From Allobosea sp. Root381 (GTDB taxonomy: Bacteria > Pseudomonadota > Alphaproteobacteria > Rhizobiales > Beijerinckiaceae), in assembly GCF_001429395.1 (NCBI RefSeq), contig NZ_LMJT01000001.1, positions 400,740 through 464,739 of the forward strand: DNA of 64,000 bases, read 5' to 3'. The notes under the pieces were generated by a model that was not told the DNA's origin, made no database searches, and saw only the letters and a list, made by a program, of their open reading frames with translations. Below are positions 53,581-63,518 of the stretch, piece by piece. Position numbers and translations under genes: made by a program. The first letter of the stretch is position 1. Every line of letters begins with the position of its first letter.

Positions 53581-54741
53581 TCAGCGCTTGTAGCCGTTGG
53601 GGACGAAGGGCATCGCGGCGACGACGGCCGGCAGCGGCTTGCCGCGCACGATCAGGTTGAGCTGCGTGCCCGGCGCGGAATGGGCCTTGGCGACGTAGCC
53701 CATGGCGCAGGGGCCGTTCAGCGTCGGGCCGAAGCCTCCGGATGTCACCTTGCCGACGATCTCGCCTTCCGGCGTCGCGATCTCGCTGCCCTCGCGGGCC
53801 GGGGCCCGGCCCTCGGGCTTCAGGCCGACGCGGATGCGCGAGACGCCGTCCGCGAATTCGCGCTGGATGCGCGCCGCGCCGGGGAAGCCGCCCTCCTCGC
53901 GCCGACGCTTCTGGATCGACCAGTTCAGCCCGGCCTCGACCGGCGAGGTCGTGGTGTCGATGTCGTGGCCGTAAAGGCAAAGCCCCGCTTCCAGCCGGAG
54001 CGAATCGCGGGCGCCGAGGCCGATCGGCTTGACGTTGGCGTCGAGCAGCAGCGTGTCCCAGATCTCGCCGATCTTGGTCGCGGCGGCGGAAATCTCGTAG
54101 CCGTCCTCACCGGTATAGCCGGAGCGGCTGACATTGGCCTTGTGACCGGCGACCTTCATGGTGCGCGAGGTCATGAAGCCCATTTCGGCCGCCTCGGGGG
54201 CGATGGCGGCAAGCGCGGCTTCGGCGCCCGGTCCCTGCAGCGCGATCAGCGCGCGATGCTCGGCCTTGACCAGCTTCACATTGGCAGGCAGCCGCGCCTC
54301 GATATGGGCGTAGTCGGCATCCTTGCAGGCGGCGTTGACGACGAGATAGAGCGCGCCGTCCTCGTCGGGATCGATCGAGCGGGTCACCATCAGGTCGTCG
54401 AGGATGCCGCCCTCCTCGTTGAGGAGCTGCGAATAGCGCTGCTTGCCGGGGGCGAGGTTGACGATGTCGGCGGGGATCAGCGCCTCGAGCGCGCGCGCCG
54501 TGGTCTCGTGATCGGGACCGATCAGGAAGCACTGGCCCATATGCGAGACGTCGAAGAGGCCGGCCTTCTCGCGCGTCCAGTTGTGCTCGGTGAGGATGCC
54601 GGTCGGGTACTGCACCGGCATGTCGTAGCCGGCGAAGGGCACCATCTTGCCGCCCAGCGTGACGTGGCGCGCATGCAGCGGGGTCTTGAGCGGCGCGGCG
54701 TCAGAGCCGGCGGCATCGGATAGAGCGGCTTCGGTCGCCAT
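53581..54741 (-). CDS. gcvT: Glycine cleavage system T protein (aminomethyltransferase)
   Basis: A 386-residue tetrahydrofolate-dependent aminomethyltransferase. Seen: LHARHVTLGGKMVPFAGYDM (start of the fold), FDVSHMGQ, SRSGYTGEDGYEI and LGARDSLRLEAGLCLYGHD. ATG 54741 is preferred to 54768. First gene of the gcv operon, directly behind the glycine riboswitch. Confidence 0.97.
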   Translation of the reverse strand: MATEAALSDAAGSDAAPLKTPLHARHVTLGGKMVPFAGYDMPVQYPTGILTEHNWTREKAGLFDVSHMGQCFLIGPDHETTARALEALIPADIVNLAPGKQRYSQLLNEEGGILDDLMVTRSIDPDEDGALYLVVNAACKDADYAHIEARLPANVKLVKAEHRALIALQGPGAEAALAAIAPEAAEMGFMTSRTMKVAGHKANVSRSGYTGEDGYEISAAATKIGEIWDTLLLDANVKPIGLGARDSLRLEAGLCLYGHDIDTTTSPVEAGLNWSIQKRRREEGGFPGAARIQREFADGVSRIRVGLKPEGRAPAREGSEIATPEGEIVGKVTSGGFGPTLNGPCAMGYVAKAHSAPGTQLNLIVRGKPLPAVVAAMPFVPNGYKR

Positions 54742-54771
54742 GGCGGCCCCTTCCAGAGTCGAGCGCAAGCC

Positions 54772-54992
54772 CCGGACGGAACTGTCCGGAGCGCGCCCCC
54801 TCTGTCTTGGGACCTGAGAGATTTCCCCATACCGACCAAGCGGCCGGACAGGTTACACCCGTCGGTGGGCGGAGTTTCCTCCGCCGCTTTCCAGAGCGCC
54901 AGTTCCCACGCGGTCCGTTTGCCTGAGCGTTTCCGGGGCGGTTGCGCCTTCGGCGCCGGAACCGGACAAGTCCGGACCCGGTCTCTCCCGCG
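54772..54992 (-). ncRNA. Tandem glycine riboswitch and expression-platform hairpin
   Basis: Minus-strand leader of gcvT. Aptamer 1: GCGGGAGAGACC, then CGCCGAAGGCGCAA and CTCAGGCAAACGGACCGCG, ending CTCTGGAAA. Aptamer 2: CACCGACGGGTGTAACC and ATCTCTCAGGTCCCAAGAC with AGAGG. These match the conserved cores of the two glycine aptamers. A perfect hairpin CCGGAC-N6-GTCCGG follows (54789-54772), about 30 bases before gcvT, and may be the expression platform. Such riboswitches turn on glycine cleavage genes when glycine is high. Confidence 0.93.
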
Positions 54993-55113
54993 GGGATGTT
55001 GCGGCTGCCCGCACAGATACAAGACGCCGCGCCTTAGTCAATCGCGGCGTCGCCCGGTTCGGAGGCAATCCACGCGCGTCTTTGCATCGGCTGGACCCGA
55101 TGGCCCGACGGCA

Positions 55114-55725
55114 TCAGCGGCGACGCGAACGCGCCGGCGCTGCGGAGCCGGTGCCGAGGCCCACGAAGATCTCGACATCGCTGCGCCCGGGCGGGACCAT
55201 GATGCCGTCCTCGACATGCGAGAAGTCGGTGCCGCCCTGGCCGGAAGGGACAGTGCCGCCGACGCGGGCGGTGCGGCGCGCGACCTGCGTCGTGCCGCGG
55301 GTGACCAGCGTCGTCAGCGTCGCGCTGTAGCTGCCGGCACCACCGGCCGGGCCGAGCAGCACGCGGCCCTCGACGCCGACCTTGAGGCGGAAACCGCCAT
55401 CGCCGGTGGGCGTGCATTCGCGCGCAACGTTGAGGATCGAGATCTGGTGGCGGAGCCCGGCACTATCCTGCCCGGCCTGGGCCCGGATCGCGGCCCCGCC
55501 TTCGGCGATGATGACCTGCGGGCAGACCAGCTGCTCGTCTTCCTCTTCCTTCGGCAACGGCTGAGCAGCCGGCGGCGTCGTCGACTGGAACATCACGACA
55601 TTGCCGAATTTCTGCAGCGCGCCCGGCTCGCCGGTGGACGAGCTCGAGGAACCGCATCCGGCGAGGCCCAGGCAGAGAACGGGAACGACCAGCGAGGCAG
55701 GCAGGCGAAAAAGCGCATCAGTCAC
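55114..55725 (-). CDS. Outer-membrane or periplasmic lipoprotein, unknown function
   Basis: A 203-residue protein with GTG start at 55725, signal sequence VTDALFRLPASLVVPVLCLG and lipobox LAGC (Cys at about residue 23), then a Ser-rich linker. The mature domain has CPQVIIAEGGAAIRAQAG, a basic RRTARVGG segment and an Arg-rich end. The start overlaps the IalB-family gene's stop by four bases (GTGA), so the pair is cotranscribed and probably translationally coupled. No family name was recognised with certainty. Function unknown. Confidence 0.78.
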   Translation of the reverse strand: MTDALFRLPASLVVPVLCLGLAGCGSSSSSTGEPGALQKFGNVVMFQSTTPPAAQPLPKEEEDEQLVCPQVIIAEGGAAIRAQAGQDSAGLRHQISILNVARECTPTGDGGFRLKVGVEGRVLLGPAGGAGSYSATLTTLVTRGTTQVARRTARVGGTVPSGQGGTDFSHVEDGIMVPPGRSDVEIFVGLGTGSAAPARSRRR

Positions 55726-56231
55726 GGAAGGGTCTCCACGCCGGGGCCGAAGCCGTTGAGCGAGACGGGCACGCCCACCCCCTCTTCCGGCGTCTGGAAT
55801 ACGATGAAGGTGGCGCTCTTTCCGCCCTTGAGCTGGCCGAGCAGGGTATCGTCCATCACGACCTCGGCGACGCAGCCCGTCGTCAGGCAGCGCACGAAGC
55901 CGGCGCGGCCGATGTCCTTGTCGTCGATCTTCAGGCCGAGCCCCGAGGGCAGCAGCACGCCGAGCGGAGCGACCACGCGCAGGAGTCGGCTCTTCTGGTC
56001 GGCCGTCTTGAGCACGATGACGAGCAGCGTCAGATTCGGCCGGTCCTCGGCCGCGACGTTCTGGACGAGCGCGCATTGCTCAGTCTTGGCGCCGGGCGGC
56101 ACCTCGCAGCGCATCTGCCAGTCGCCATGCGTCGACTTGACCGCCCCCTGCGCCAGCGCGGGGGCCGCAGCCAGACCGAAGCCGGCCAGCGCGAGAGCCG
56201 CCGCGCAGACAGGCCCGATGATCCTACCCAT
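55722..56231 (-). CDS. IalB-family (invasion-associated locus B) protein
   Basis: A 169-residue exported protein: signal peptide (MGRIIGPVCAAALALAGFGL, cleavage near ALAQ), then HGDWQMRCE at the start of the IalB domain, two Cys pairs likely forming disulfides (RCEVPPGAKTEQCALVQ; RCLTTGCVAEV), and DKDIGRAGFVRC. The family name comes from a Bartonella invasion protein, but it is widespread in free-living Rhizobiales, so no virulence role is implied. ATG 56231 follows GGAGGAATCGCAGGG. It is divergent from coxB. Confidence 0.9.
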   Translation of the reverse strand: MGRIIGPVCAAALALAGFGLAAAPALAQGAVKSTHGDWQMRCEVPPGAKTEQCALVQNVAAEDRPNLTLLVIVLKTADQKSRLLRVVAPLGVLLPSGLGLKIDDKDIGRAGFVRCLTTGCVAEVVMDDTLLGQLKGGKSATFIVFQTPEEGVGVPVSLNGFGPGVETLP

Positions 56232-56625
56232 CCCTGCGATTCCTCCAAACCGGTGCCCACCGCCGCAGCTGCACCGTAACTAAAGAGCGAAATTCGGGCG
56301 GAAAGCCGGCTTCACACGGCACAATCCCGCTTCGCCCCATGATGGCCTGCGTTGGGACCATGCAGGCCCGGTCCTGTCAAGGCAGGCCGATCATTCCGGC
56401 GGCGACGGAGCCCCGCGCTCGCGCGATTATGCCGCACAGGATGAGTTGCGACCCCGCATTGAGCCTCTGGCGCAAGCGCGATCTTTGATCTATCGCAATC
56501 CCAGAGAACAAGGTGGCCTCGCGGCCGCACCGGCCAGGCATGGAACAATCCCTTCATCAGCGCCCCGACGGACGCATCATGACGGGCGGCCATGTGGGGG
56601 CGCGATAAGGAGCTATGTCGGATCG
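56232..56625. other. Divergent intergenic region between ialB-like gene and coxB
   Basis: No gene seen. A seven-base inverted repeat GGCCTGC/GCAGGCC lies at 56344-56368 with an eleven-base spacer. AAGGAG at 56606-56611 precedes the coxB start. The region probably carries both divergent promoters. Confidence 0.5.
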
Positions 56626-57510
56626 ATGCGTTTTCTGAGCAGGACCCTTGCAACCGTGGCCGCATCGGCCCTTGCCGTCGCCGTGACGACGATCGTCTCC
56701 GACGCCGCGCTCGCCGGAACCGGCATGCCGAGCCCCTGGCAGCTCAACCTGCAGGGCGCCGTCACCGAGGTGGCGCACTACATCCACTGGTTCCACGACT
56801 GGCTGAACGTCATCATCTTCGCGATCACCATCTTCGTGCTCGGGCTGCTGATCTACGTGGCGTGGAAGTTCAACGAGAAGGCCAACCCGACGCCTTCCAA
56901 GACCACCCACAACGCCCTGCTCGAGGTGGCCTGGACGGTGATTCCCGTCCTCATCCTCGTCGTTATCGCGATTCCCTCCTTCCGCTTGCTGAAGCTGCAG
57001 CTCGAGATCCCGCAGGCCGACATCACCATGAAGGTGACCGGCAAGCAGTGGTACTGGTCCTATGAGTACGCGCAGGACGGTGGCGGCTTCGGCTTCGACT
57101 CGCTGATGCTCGACGAGAAGCAGCGCGCGGAGGCGATCGCGTCCAAGAAGATCGCCGCCGATGAGGCCCCGCGCCTGCTCGCCGTCGACAACGAGGCGGT
57201 GGTGCCGGTCGGCAAGATCGTGCGCGTGCAGGTCACCGGCGCCGACGTCATCCACAAGTTCACGGTGCCGTCCTTCGGCATCAAGATCGACGCCATTCCC
57301 GGCCGCCTGAACGAGACCTGGTTCAAGGCCGACCGCGAGGGCATCTATTACGGCCAGTGCTCGTTCATCTGCGGACAGAACCACGCCTATATGCCGATTG
57401 CCTTCCGCGTCGTCAGCCAGGAGCGCTACGACGCCTGGCTCGCCGAATCGAAGCAGAAATTCGCCAATGCCGGCGATGCGGCCGGCAAGGTCGCCGCCGC
57501 GGCGAAGTGA
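56626..57510 (+). CDS. coxB: Cytochrome c oxidase subunit II
   Basis: A 294-residue subunit: signal peptide (MRFLSRTLATVAASALAVAV), two membrane helices (WFHDWLNVIIFAITIFVLGL and the VIPVLILVVIAIPSF region), then a periplasmic CuA domain with VTGKQWYWSYEY. CuA ligands are visible as C245, C249, H253 and M256 in CSFICGQNHAYM. Residue 247 is Phe where the well-studied enzymes have Glu. ATG 56626 gives the signal peptide. First gene of the oxidase operon. Confidence 0.97.
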   Translation: MRFLSRTLATVAASALAVAVTTIVSDAALAGTGMPSPWQLNLQGAVTEVAHYIHWFHDWLNVIIFAITIFVLGLLIYVAWKFNEKANPTPSKTTHNALLEVAWTVIPVLILVVIAIPSFRLLKLQLEIPQADITMKVTGKQWYWSYEYAQDGGGFGFDSLMLDEKQRAEAIASKKIAADEAPRLLAVDNEAVVPVGKIVRVQVTGADVIHKFTVPSFGIKIDAIPGRLNETWFKADREGIYYGQCSFICGQNHAYMPIAFRVVSQERYDAWLAESKQKFANAGDAAGKVAAAAK

Positions 57511-57518
57511 CGGCCTGA

Positions 57519-59231
<1,713 letters not shown>

Positions 59232-59375
59232 CTTCCTGGCGGCGGGCCACGAGGCCCGCCGCCGCCCTTCCCCCGAGCGCCCGCACGAGGCGCTCCGGAG
59301 ACGGGCGGCACAGCCGCCGAACAAGGCCGAAAGGGTGCATTGTCCGCGCCCTCAGGAACGAAGACGACAAAACAG

Positions 59376-60323
59376 ATGTCTGCTGCCTTCGATACCCGCA
59401 CCGACGGCATCGCGGCGACCTCCACCGGCGAGGCGCGCGATTTCTTCGCGCTGCTCAAGCCGCGGGTGATGTCGCTCGTGGTGTTCACGGCGCTCGCCGG
59501 CATGGCCACCGCGCCGGGCTCGGTGCATCCGGTGATCGCGCTGGCCTCGCTGATGGCGATCGCCGTCGGCGCCGGCGCATCCGGCTGCCTGAACATGTGG
59601 TACGACGCCGATATCGACGCGCTGATGACGCGCACGGCCAAGCGGCCGATCCCGGCCGGCCGCGTGCTGCCGTCGGAGGCGCTGTCCTTCGGCCTGACGC
59701 TCTCGGTCGGCTCGGTGCTTGTGCTCGGCCTCGTCGCCAACCTGCTGGCGGCCGCGCTGCTCGCCTTCACGATCTTCTTCTATGCCGTGATCTACTCGAT
59801 GTGGCTGAAGCGCTGGACGCCGCAGAACATCGTGATCGGCGGCGCCGCCGGCGCCTTCCCGCCGATGATCGGCGAGGCGGTCGTCACCGGCGATCTCGGC
59901 CTGCATTCGATCGTGCTGTTCGCGATCATCTTCCTGTGGACGCCGCCGCATTTCTGGGCGCTCGCTTTGGTGAAGTCGGCCGACTACGCCCGCGCCGGCA
60001 TCCCGATGATGCCGAACGTCGCCGGCCCGGCCTCGACGCGTCGCCAGATCGTGCTCTACTCGCTGGTGATGGCGCCGGTGGCGGTGCTGCCGGCCCTGAT
60101 GGGCTTCGGCGGGCTCGCCTATCTCGTCGTCTCGGTCACCACCGGGCTCGCCATGATCGGTCTGGCCATCCGCGTCTGGCGCAGGACCGAAGGCGAGGCG
60201 GCGACCAAGGCCTGCTATTCGCTGTTCGCCTTCTCGATCTTCTACCTGTTCGGCCTCTTCGCCGTGCTGCTGGTCGAGAACGGCCTCGGCCTGATGTGGG
60301 CGCTGCCCAAGGTGATCGGATGA
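59376..60323 (+). CDS. ctaB: Haem O synthase (protohaem IX farnesyltransferase)
   Basis: A UbiA-type membrane prenyltransferase of about 315 residues that adds farnesyl to haem B for the oxidase. Seen: [40 protein letters not shown] (the Asp-rich site), and [19 protein letters not shown]. Start uncertain: ATG 59376 is used; TTG 59340 has AAAGGG upstream and would add twelve residues. The stop overlaps the next gene's ATG (ATGA). Confidence 0.96.
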   Translation: MSAAFDTRTDGIAATSTGEARDFFALLKPRVMSLVVFTALAGMATAPGSVHPVIALASLMAIAVGAGASGCLNMWYDADIDALMTRTAKRPIPAGRVLPSEALSFGLTLSVGSVLVLGLVANLLAAALLAFTIFFYAVIYSMWLKRWTPQNIVIGGAAGAFPPMIGEAVVTGDLGLHSIVLFAIIFLWTPPHFWALALVKSADYARAGIPMMPNVAGPASTRRQIVLYSLVMAPVAVLPALMGFGGLAYLVVSVTTGLAMIGLAIRVWRRTEGEAATKACYSLFAFSIFYLFGLFAVLLVENGLGLMWALPKVIG

Positions 60324-60484
60324 CCGAGCCGCGCAAGCAACCGGCGGCGTTCTCGCCGGAAGACATGGCGCGCCGTCGCCGTCGCTCGATCGCGCTCGCG
60401 CTCGTGCTCGGCGGGCTGGTGGTGTTCTTCTTCGTGGTGACGCTGGTGAAGACCGGCCCCGCGATCCTGAACAGGCCGCTGTAA
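60320..60484 (+). CDS. CoxF-like small membrane protein
   Basis: A 54-residue protein, N-terminal [20 protein letters not shown], one hydrophobic segment ([20 protein letters not shown]), short tail. It lies between ctaB and ctaG with overlapping start (ATGA) and stop (TAATG), a position taken by CoxF-type assembly proteins in alphaproteobacteria. Too short for many callers. Role in oxidase assembly is inferred from position. Confidence 0.85.
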   Translation: MTEPRKQPAAFSPEDMARRRRRSIALALVLGGLVVFFFVVTLVKTGPAILNRPL

Positions 60485-61098
60485 TGACGACCCCGCGCCC
60501 GCCCGTGCAGAAGCCGGTCAGTCACGCCCGCACGGCGCTGATCCTCGGCGGCGTCGCCTTCGGCATGCTCGGCGCCTCCTTCGCGGCGGTGCCGCTCTAC
60601 GACCTGTTCTGCCGGGTCACCGGCTTCGGCGGCACGCCGATGATCGGTACGGCAGCGACCGGCACGATCCTGGACCGGACGATGTCGGTGCGGTTCGACG
60701 CCAATGTCGCACCGGGGCTGGGCTGGAAGTTCGAACCGGAGAGCCCCGAGATCTCCTTGCGCGTCGGCGAGACCAAGACGGTGTTCTACAAGATCACCAA
60801 CCGGACCGACCGGCCCTCGACCGGCATCGCCAGCTACAACATCACCCCCGAGAAGGGCGCGGCCTTCTTCGTCAAGATCCAGTGCTTCTGCTTCACTGAG
60901 CATACGCTGCAGCCGGGCGAGAGCCTGGAAGCGCCGGTCGTGTTCTATATCGACCCCGAGATCGCGGCGAATCGCGAAATGGACGGGCTGAAAGCGATCA
61001 CGCTCTCCTATACCTATTTCGCCTCCAAGGCGGGGCAGCCGCTCGCCCAAAGCGGGGCAGCCCCCGCCAAGGGTGACGCGGCAAAGTCGAATCTGTAA
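60484..61098 (+). CDS. ctaG: Cytochrome c oxidase assembly protein CtaG/Cox11
   Basis: A 204-residue copper chaperone inserting CuB into subunit I. N-terminal membrane anchor (LILGGVAFGMLGASFAAVPL), then a periplasmic domain with YDLFCRVTGFGG and the copper-binding CFCF motif in KIQCFCFTEHTLQPGE. Start overlaps the coxF-like stop by one base. Confidence 0.96.
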   Translation: MTTPRPPVQKPVSHARTALILGGVAFGMLGASFAAVPLYDLFCRVTGFGGTPMIGTAATGTILDRTMSVRFDANVAPGLGWKFEPESPEISLRVGETKTVFYKITNRTDRPSTGIASYNITPEKGAAFFVKIQCFCFTEHTLQPGESLEAPVVFYIDPEIAANREMDGLKAITLSYTYFASKAGQPLAQSGAAPAKGDAAKSNL

Positions 61099-61150
61099 GG
61101 AACGGCGCCGGAAACGAGCGCTGCAAAGTCGGACGCGGAGACTGAATACC

Positions 61151-62008
61151 ATGGCCGGGGCCCATACCAAGCACCACGACTACCACCTCGTCGACCCGAG
61201 CCCCTGGCCGCTTCTCGGCTCGGTCAGCGCGACGATCATGGCGATCGGCGCCGTGATGTGGATGAAGACGATGACGCTGGGCGGCATGGCGCTCGGCCCG
61301 CTGATCTTCGGCATCGGCACGATCGGCGTGCTCTACACCATGCTCGCCTGGTGGATGGACGTGGTGCGCGAGGCCGAGCACGAGGGCCACCACACCCGCG
61401 TCGTGCAGGTTCATCACCGCTACGGCATGCTGCTCTTCATCGCTTCCGAGGTGATGTTCTTCGTCGCCTGGTTCTGGGCCTTCTTCGATGCCAGCCTGTT
61501 CGCCGGCGAGGCGATCAACTACACCCGCAAGGAGTTCACCGGCGGCGTCTGGCCCCCGGTCGGCATCGAGACCTTCGATCCCTGGCACCTGCCGCTGCTC
61601 AACACGCTGATCCTGCTGACCTCGGGCACCACCGTGACCTGGGCCCACCACGCCCTGATCCATGGCGACCGCAAGGGGCTGAAGCAGGCCCTGTGGCTGA
61701 CCGTGATCCTGGGCGTGCTGTTCTCGATCTGCCAGGCGTACGAATACGCGCATGCCTCCTTCGCCTTCGGCGGCCACATCTATGGCTCGACCTTCTTCAT
61801 GGCGACCGGCTTCCACGGCTTCCATGTGATCATCGGCACGATCTTCCTCGCGATCTGCCTCTACCGGGTCTATCTCAACCACTTCAAGCCGGAGCAGCAT
61901 CTCGGCTTCGAGTTCGCCGCCTGGTACTGGCACTTCGTCGACGTGGTCTGGCTCTTCCTGTTCGCGGCGATCTATGTCTGGGCCGCTGGAACGCCGGCCG
62001 CTCACTGA
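61151..62008 (+). CDS. coxC: Cytochrome c oxidase subunit III
   Basis: A 285-residue membrane subunit with seven hydrophobic segments. Seen: HTKHHDYHLVDPSPWPLLGS at the start, FFVAWFWAFFDASLFAGEA, TTVTWAHHALIHGDRKG, FHGFHVIIGTIFLAICLYR and WYWHFVDVVWLFLFA at the end. It stabilises subunit I. ATG 61151. A hairpin follows the gene at 62033-62056. Confidence 0.97.
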   Translation: MAGAHTKHHDYHLVDPSPWPLLGSVSATIMAIGAVMWMKTMTLGGMALGPLIFGIGTIGVLYTMLAWWMDVVREAEHEGHHTRVVQVHHRYGMLLFIASEVMFFVAWFWAFFDASLFAGEAINYTRKEFTGGVWPPVGIETFDPWHLPLLNTLILLTSGTTVTWAHHALIHGDRKGLKQALWLTVILGVLFSICQAYEYAHASFAFGGHIYGSTFFMATGFHGFHVIIGTIFLAICLYRVYLNHFKPEQHLGFEFAAWYWHFVDVVWLFLFAAIYVWAAGTPAAH

Positions 62009-62032
62009 GCCGGCGCCCACACCGCAATCAAC

Positions 62033-62056
62033 GAAAGGCGGCTTCGGCCGCCTTTC
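62033..62056 (+). terminator. Weak terminator-like hairpin between coxC and DUF983
   Basis: GAAAGGCGGC (62033-62042) pairs perfectly with GCCGCCTTTC (62047-62056) around TTCG, with three T inside the right arm. It could be a partial terminator or mRNA-processing stop within the operon. Confidence 0.5.
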
Positions 62057-62073
62057 CCGTTTCCGGAGCCGCC

Positions 62074-62448
62074 ATGGCCGACGACCAGCCCAGCCTGCCC
62101 TCGCCCTATTCGACCGGCCTCGCCGGCCGCTGCCCGCGCTGCGGCGAGGGCAAGCTGTTCGACGGCTACCTGAAGCTGCGCCCACGCTGCGTCGCCTGCG
62201 GGCAGGACTTCGCCTTCGCCGACTCGGCCGACGGCCCGGCCGTCTTCATCATGCTGATCGCGGGCTTTGCGGTGCTGGGCGCGGCGCTCTACGTCGAGAT
62301 CGCCTATGAGCCGCCGATCTGGCTGCATATGGCAATCTGGCTGCCGCTGGCCGTGATCACCTGCCTCGCCTTGCTGCGCCCGATGAAGGGGCTCGCGGTG
62401 GCGCTGCAGTTCGCGCACAAGGCCGAGGAAGGCCGGCGCGAACGATGA
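62074..62448 (+). CDS. DUF983 membrane protein
   Basis: A 124-residue protein with an N-terminal zinc-ribbon-like CPRCGEGKLFDG...RCVACGQDF, then two membrane segments (GPAVFIMLIAGFAVLGAALY and WLPLAVITCLALLRPM). DUF983 lies at this operon position in many alphaproteobacteria and is presumed to help oxidase assembly; no direct function is known to me. It overlaps the SURF1 start by four bases. Confidence 0.9.
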   Translation: MADDQPSLPSPYSTGLAGRCPRCGEGKLFDGYLKLRPRCVACGQDFAFADSADGPAVFIMLIAGFAVLGAALYVEIAYEPPIWLHMAIWLPLAVITCLALLRPMKGLAVALQFAHKAEEGRRER

Positions 62449-63218
62449 GCGCCGCCGCCACCACCCCGCAGCGCCGCCAGCGGCTGCTCTGGCCCGCCTT
62501 GCTGACCATTCTCGGCGTCGGCGTGCTGTGCACGCTCGGCTCCTGGCAGCTGCAGCGGATGAGCGAGAAGCGCGTCTTCATCGAGCGGCTCGCCGCCCAG
62601 GCGGCGGGGACGCCAGCGCCGATGCCGGCCAGCGCCGACTGGCCGAAACTCGACCTCGCCGCGCTCGACCTGACGCGCGTGTCGGTGCAGGGCAGCTTCG
62701 TCGACGGCCCCGTCGCCGGGGTGCAGACCACCATCGCCGCGGGGGCTCCCGGCACGCGCCAGCTCTCCGGCTTCGGCCGCTGGATCTTCCAGGGTTTTCG
62801 GCTGACCGACGGCGGCGTGGTGCTGGTCAATCGCGGCTTCGTGCCGGAGGGCCGGCTCGGCGAGATCAAGCCGGCCTCGGGACCTGCGACGGTGACCGGA
62901 TTCCTGCGGGCACCCGAGACCCGCAACAGCTTCACCCCGGACGACCTGCCGGCCAGCCGCACCTTCTACACCCGCGACCCGCCCGGAATCGCGGCGGCGC
63001 TCGGCCTTCAGGCGGCGCCGTTCTACCTGGAGGCGGAGCGGCAGGGCGACGGCCTCACACCGCCGGCCGGCGTCGACGCAAAGGAATTGATCGGGCGCAT
63101 TCCCGACAACCATTTTTCCTACGCGCTGACCTGGTTCGGGCTGGCTGCGACGCTGATCGGCGTGTTCGGGGCATTTGCGCTGCAGGCGCGGCGCGGCAAC
63201 GGCGGAAGCGGCTCCTAG
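62445..63218 (+). CDS. SURF1-family oxidase assembly protein
   Basis: A 257-residue protein with an N-terminal anchor (LLWPALLTILGVGVLCTLGS WQLQRM region), a periplasmic middle domain (VSVQGSFVDGPV, RWIFQGFRLTDG, VLVNRGFVPEG), and a C-terminal helix preceded by NHFSYALTWFGLA. SURF1/Shy1 proteins assist haem insertion into subunit I. Overlaps DUF983 as ATGA. Confidence 0.95.
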   Translation: MSAAATTPQRRQRLLWPALLTILGVGVLCTLGSWQLQRMSEKRVFIERLAAQAAGTPAPMPASADWPKLDLAALDLTRVSVQGSFVDGPVAGVQTTIAAGAPGTRQLSGFGRWIFQGFRLTDGGVVLVNRGFVPEGRLGEIKPASGPATVTGFLRAPETRNSFTPDDLPASRTFYTRDPPGIAAALGLQAAPFYLEAERQGDGLTPPAGVDAKELIGRIPDNHFSYALTWFGLAATLIGVFGAFALQARRGNGGSGS

Positions 63219-63518
63219 CGGGCGATTATTTCGCGAGGAAACGTACCGTCATCCCGGGACGAACTGCACTCGCCAGGATGGCGGCGTGCTTCACACTGAA
63301 GTCATCACGCTCTAGCCAGCTCACCGTCATGGTCGGGCTTGTCCCGGCCATGCACGCCTTCGCTCGTCGAGACCTGTGTTCAAGGCGTGGATCCTCGCCA
63401 CGAGGGCTAGCATGACGGTGGCGCACTTTCTCGCATCGTGCCTTTTGCCGAAAGCGACAGAGCGGCCTATAGCTTCCGCCTAGATCACCACGAGCCCAGA
63501 CCACTGAAAGCCCACGCC
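63219..63518. repeat. Gap with GTCATGGTCGGG-type repeat before thrC
   Basis: No gene in 63219-63518. Bases 63323-63420 hold an element bounded by CCGTCATGGTCGGGCTTGTC at the left and GCTAGCATGACGG at the right, with an inner CCCGGCCATG; the left end resembles the palindrome near 18.19 kb. Confidence 0.7.

Noticed and set aside
55722..56231. IalB-family gene as a virulence factor
   Set aside because: The family is widespread in free-living Rhizobiales; no other pathogenicity gene is in the window.
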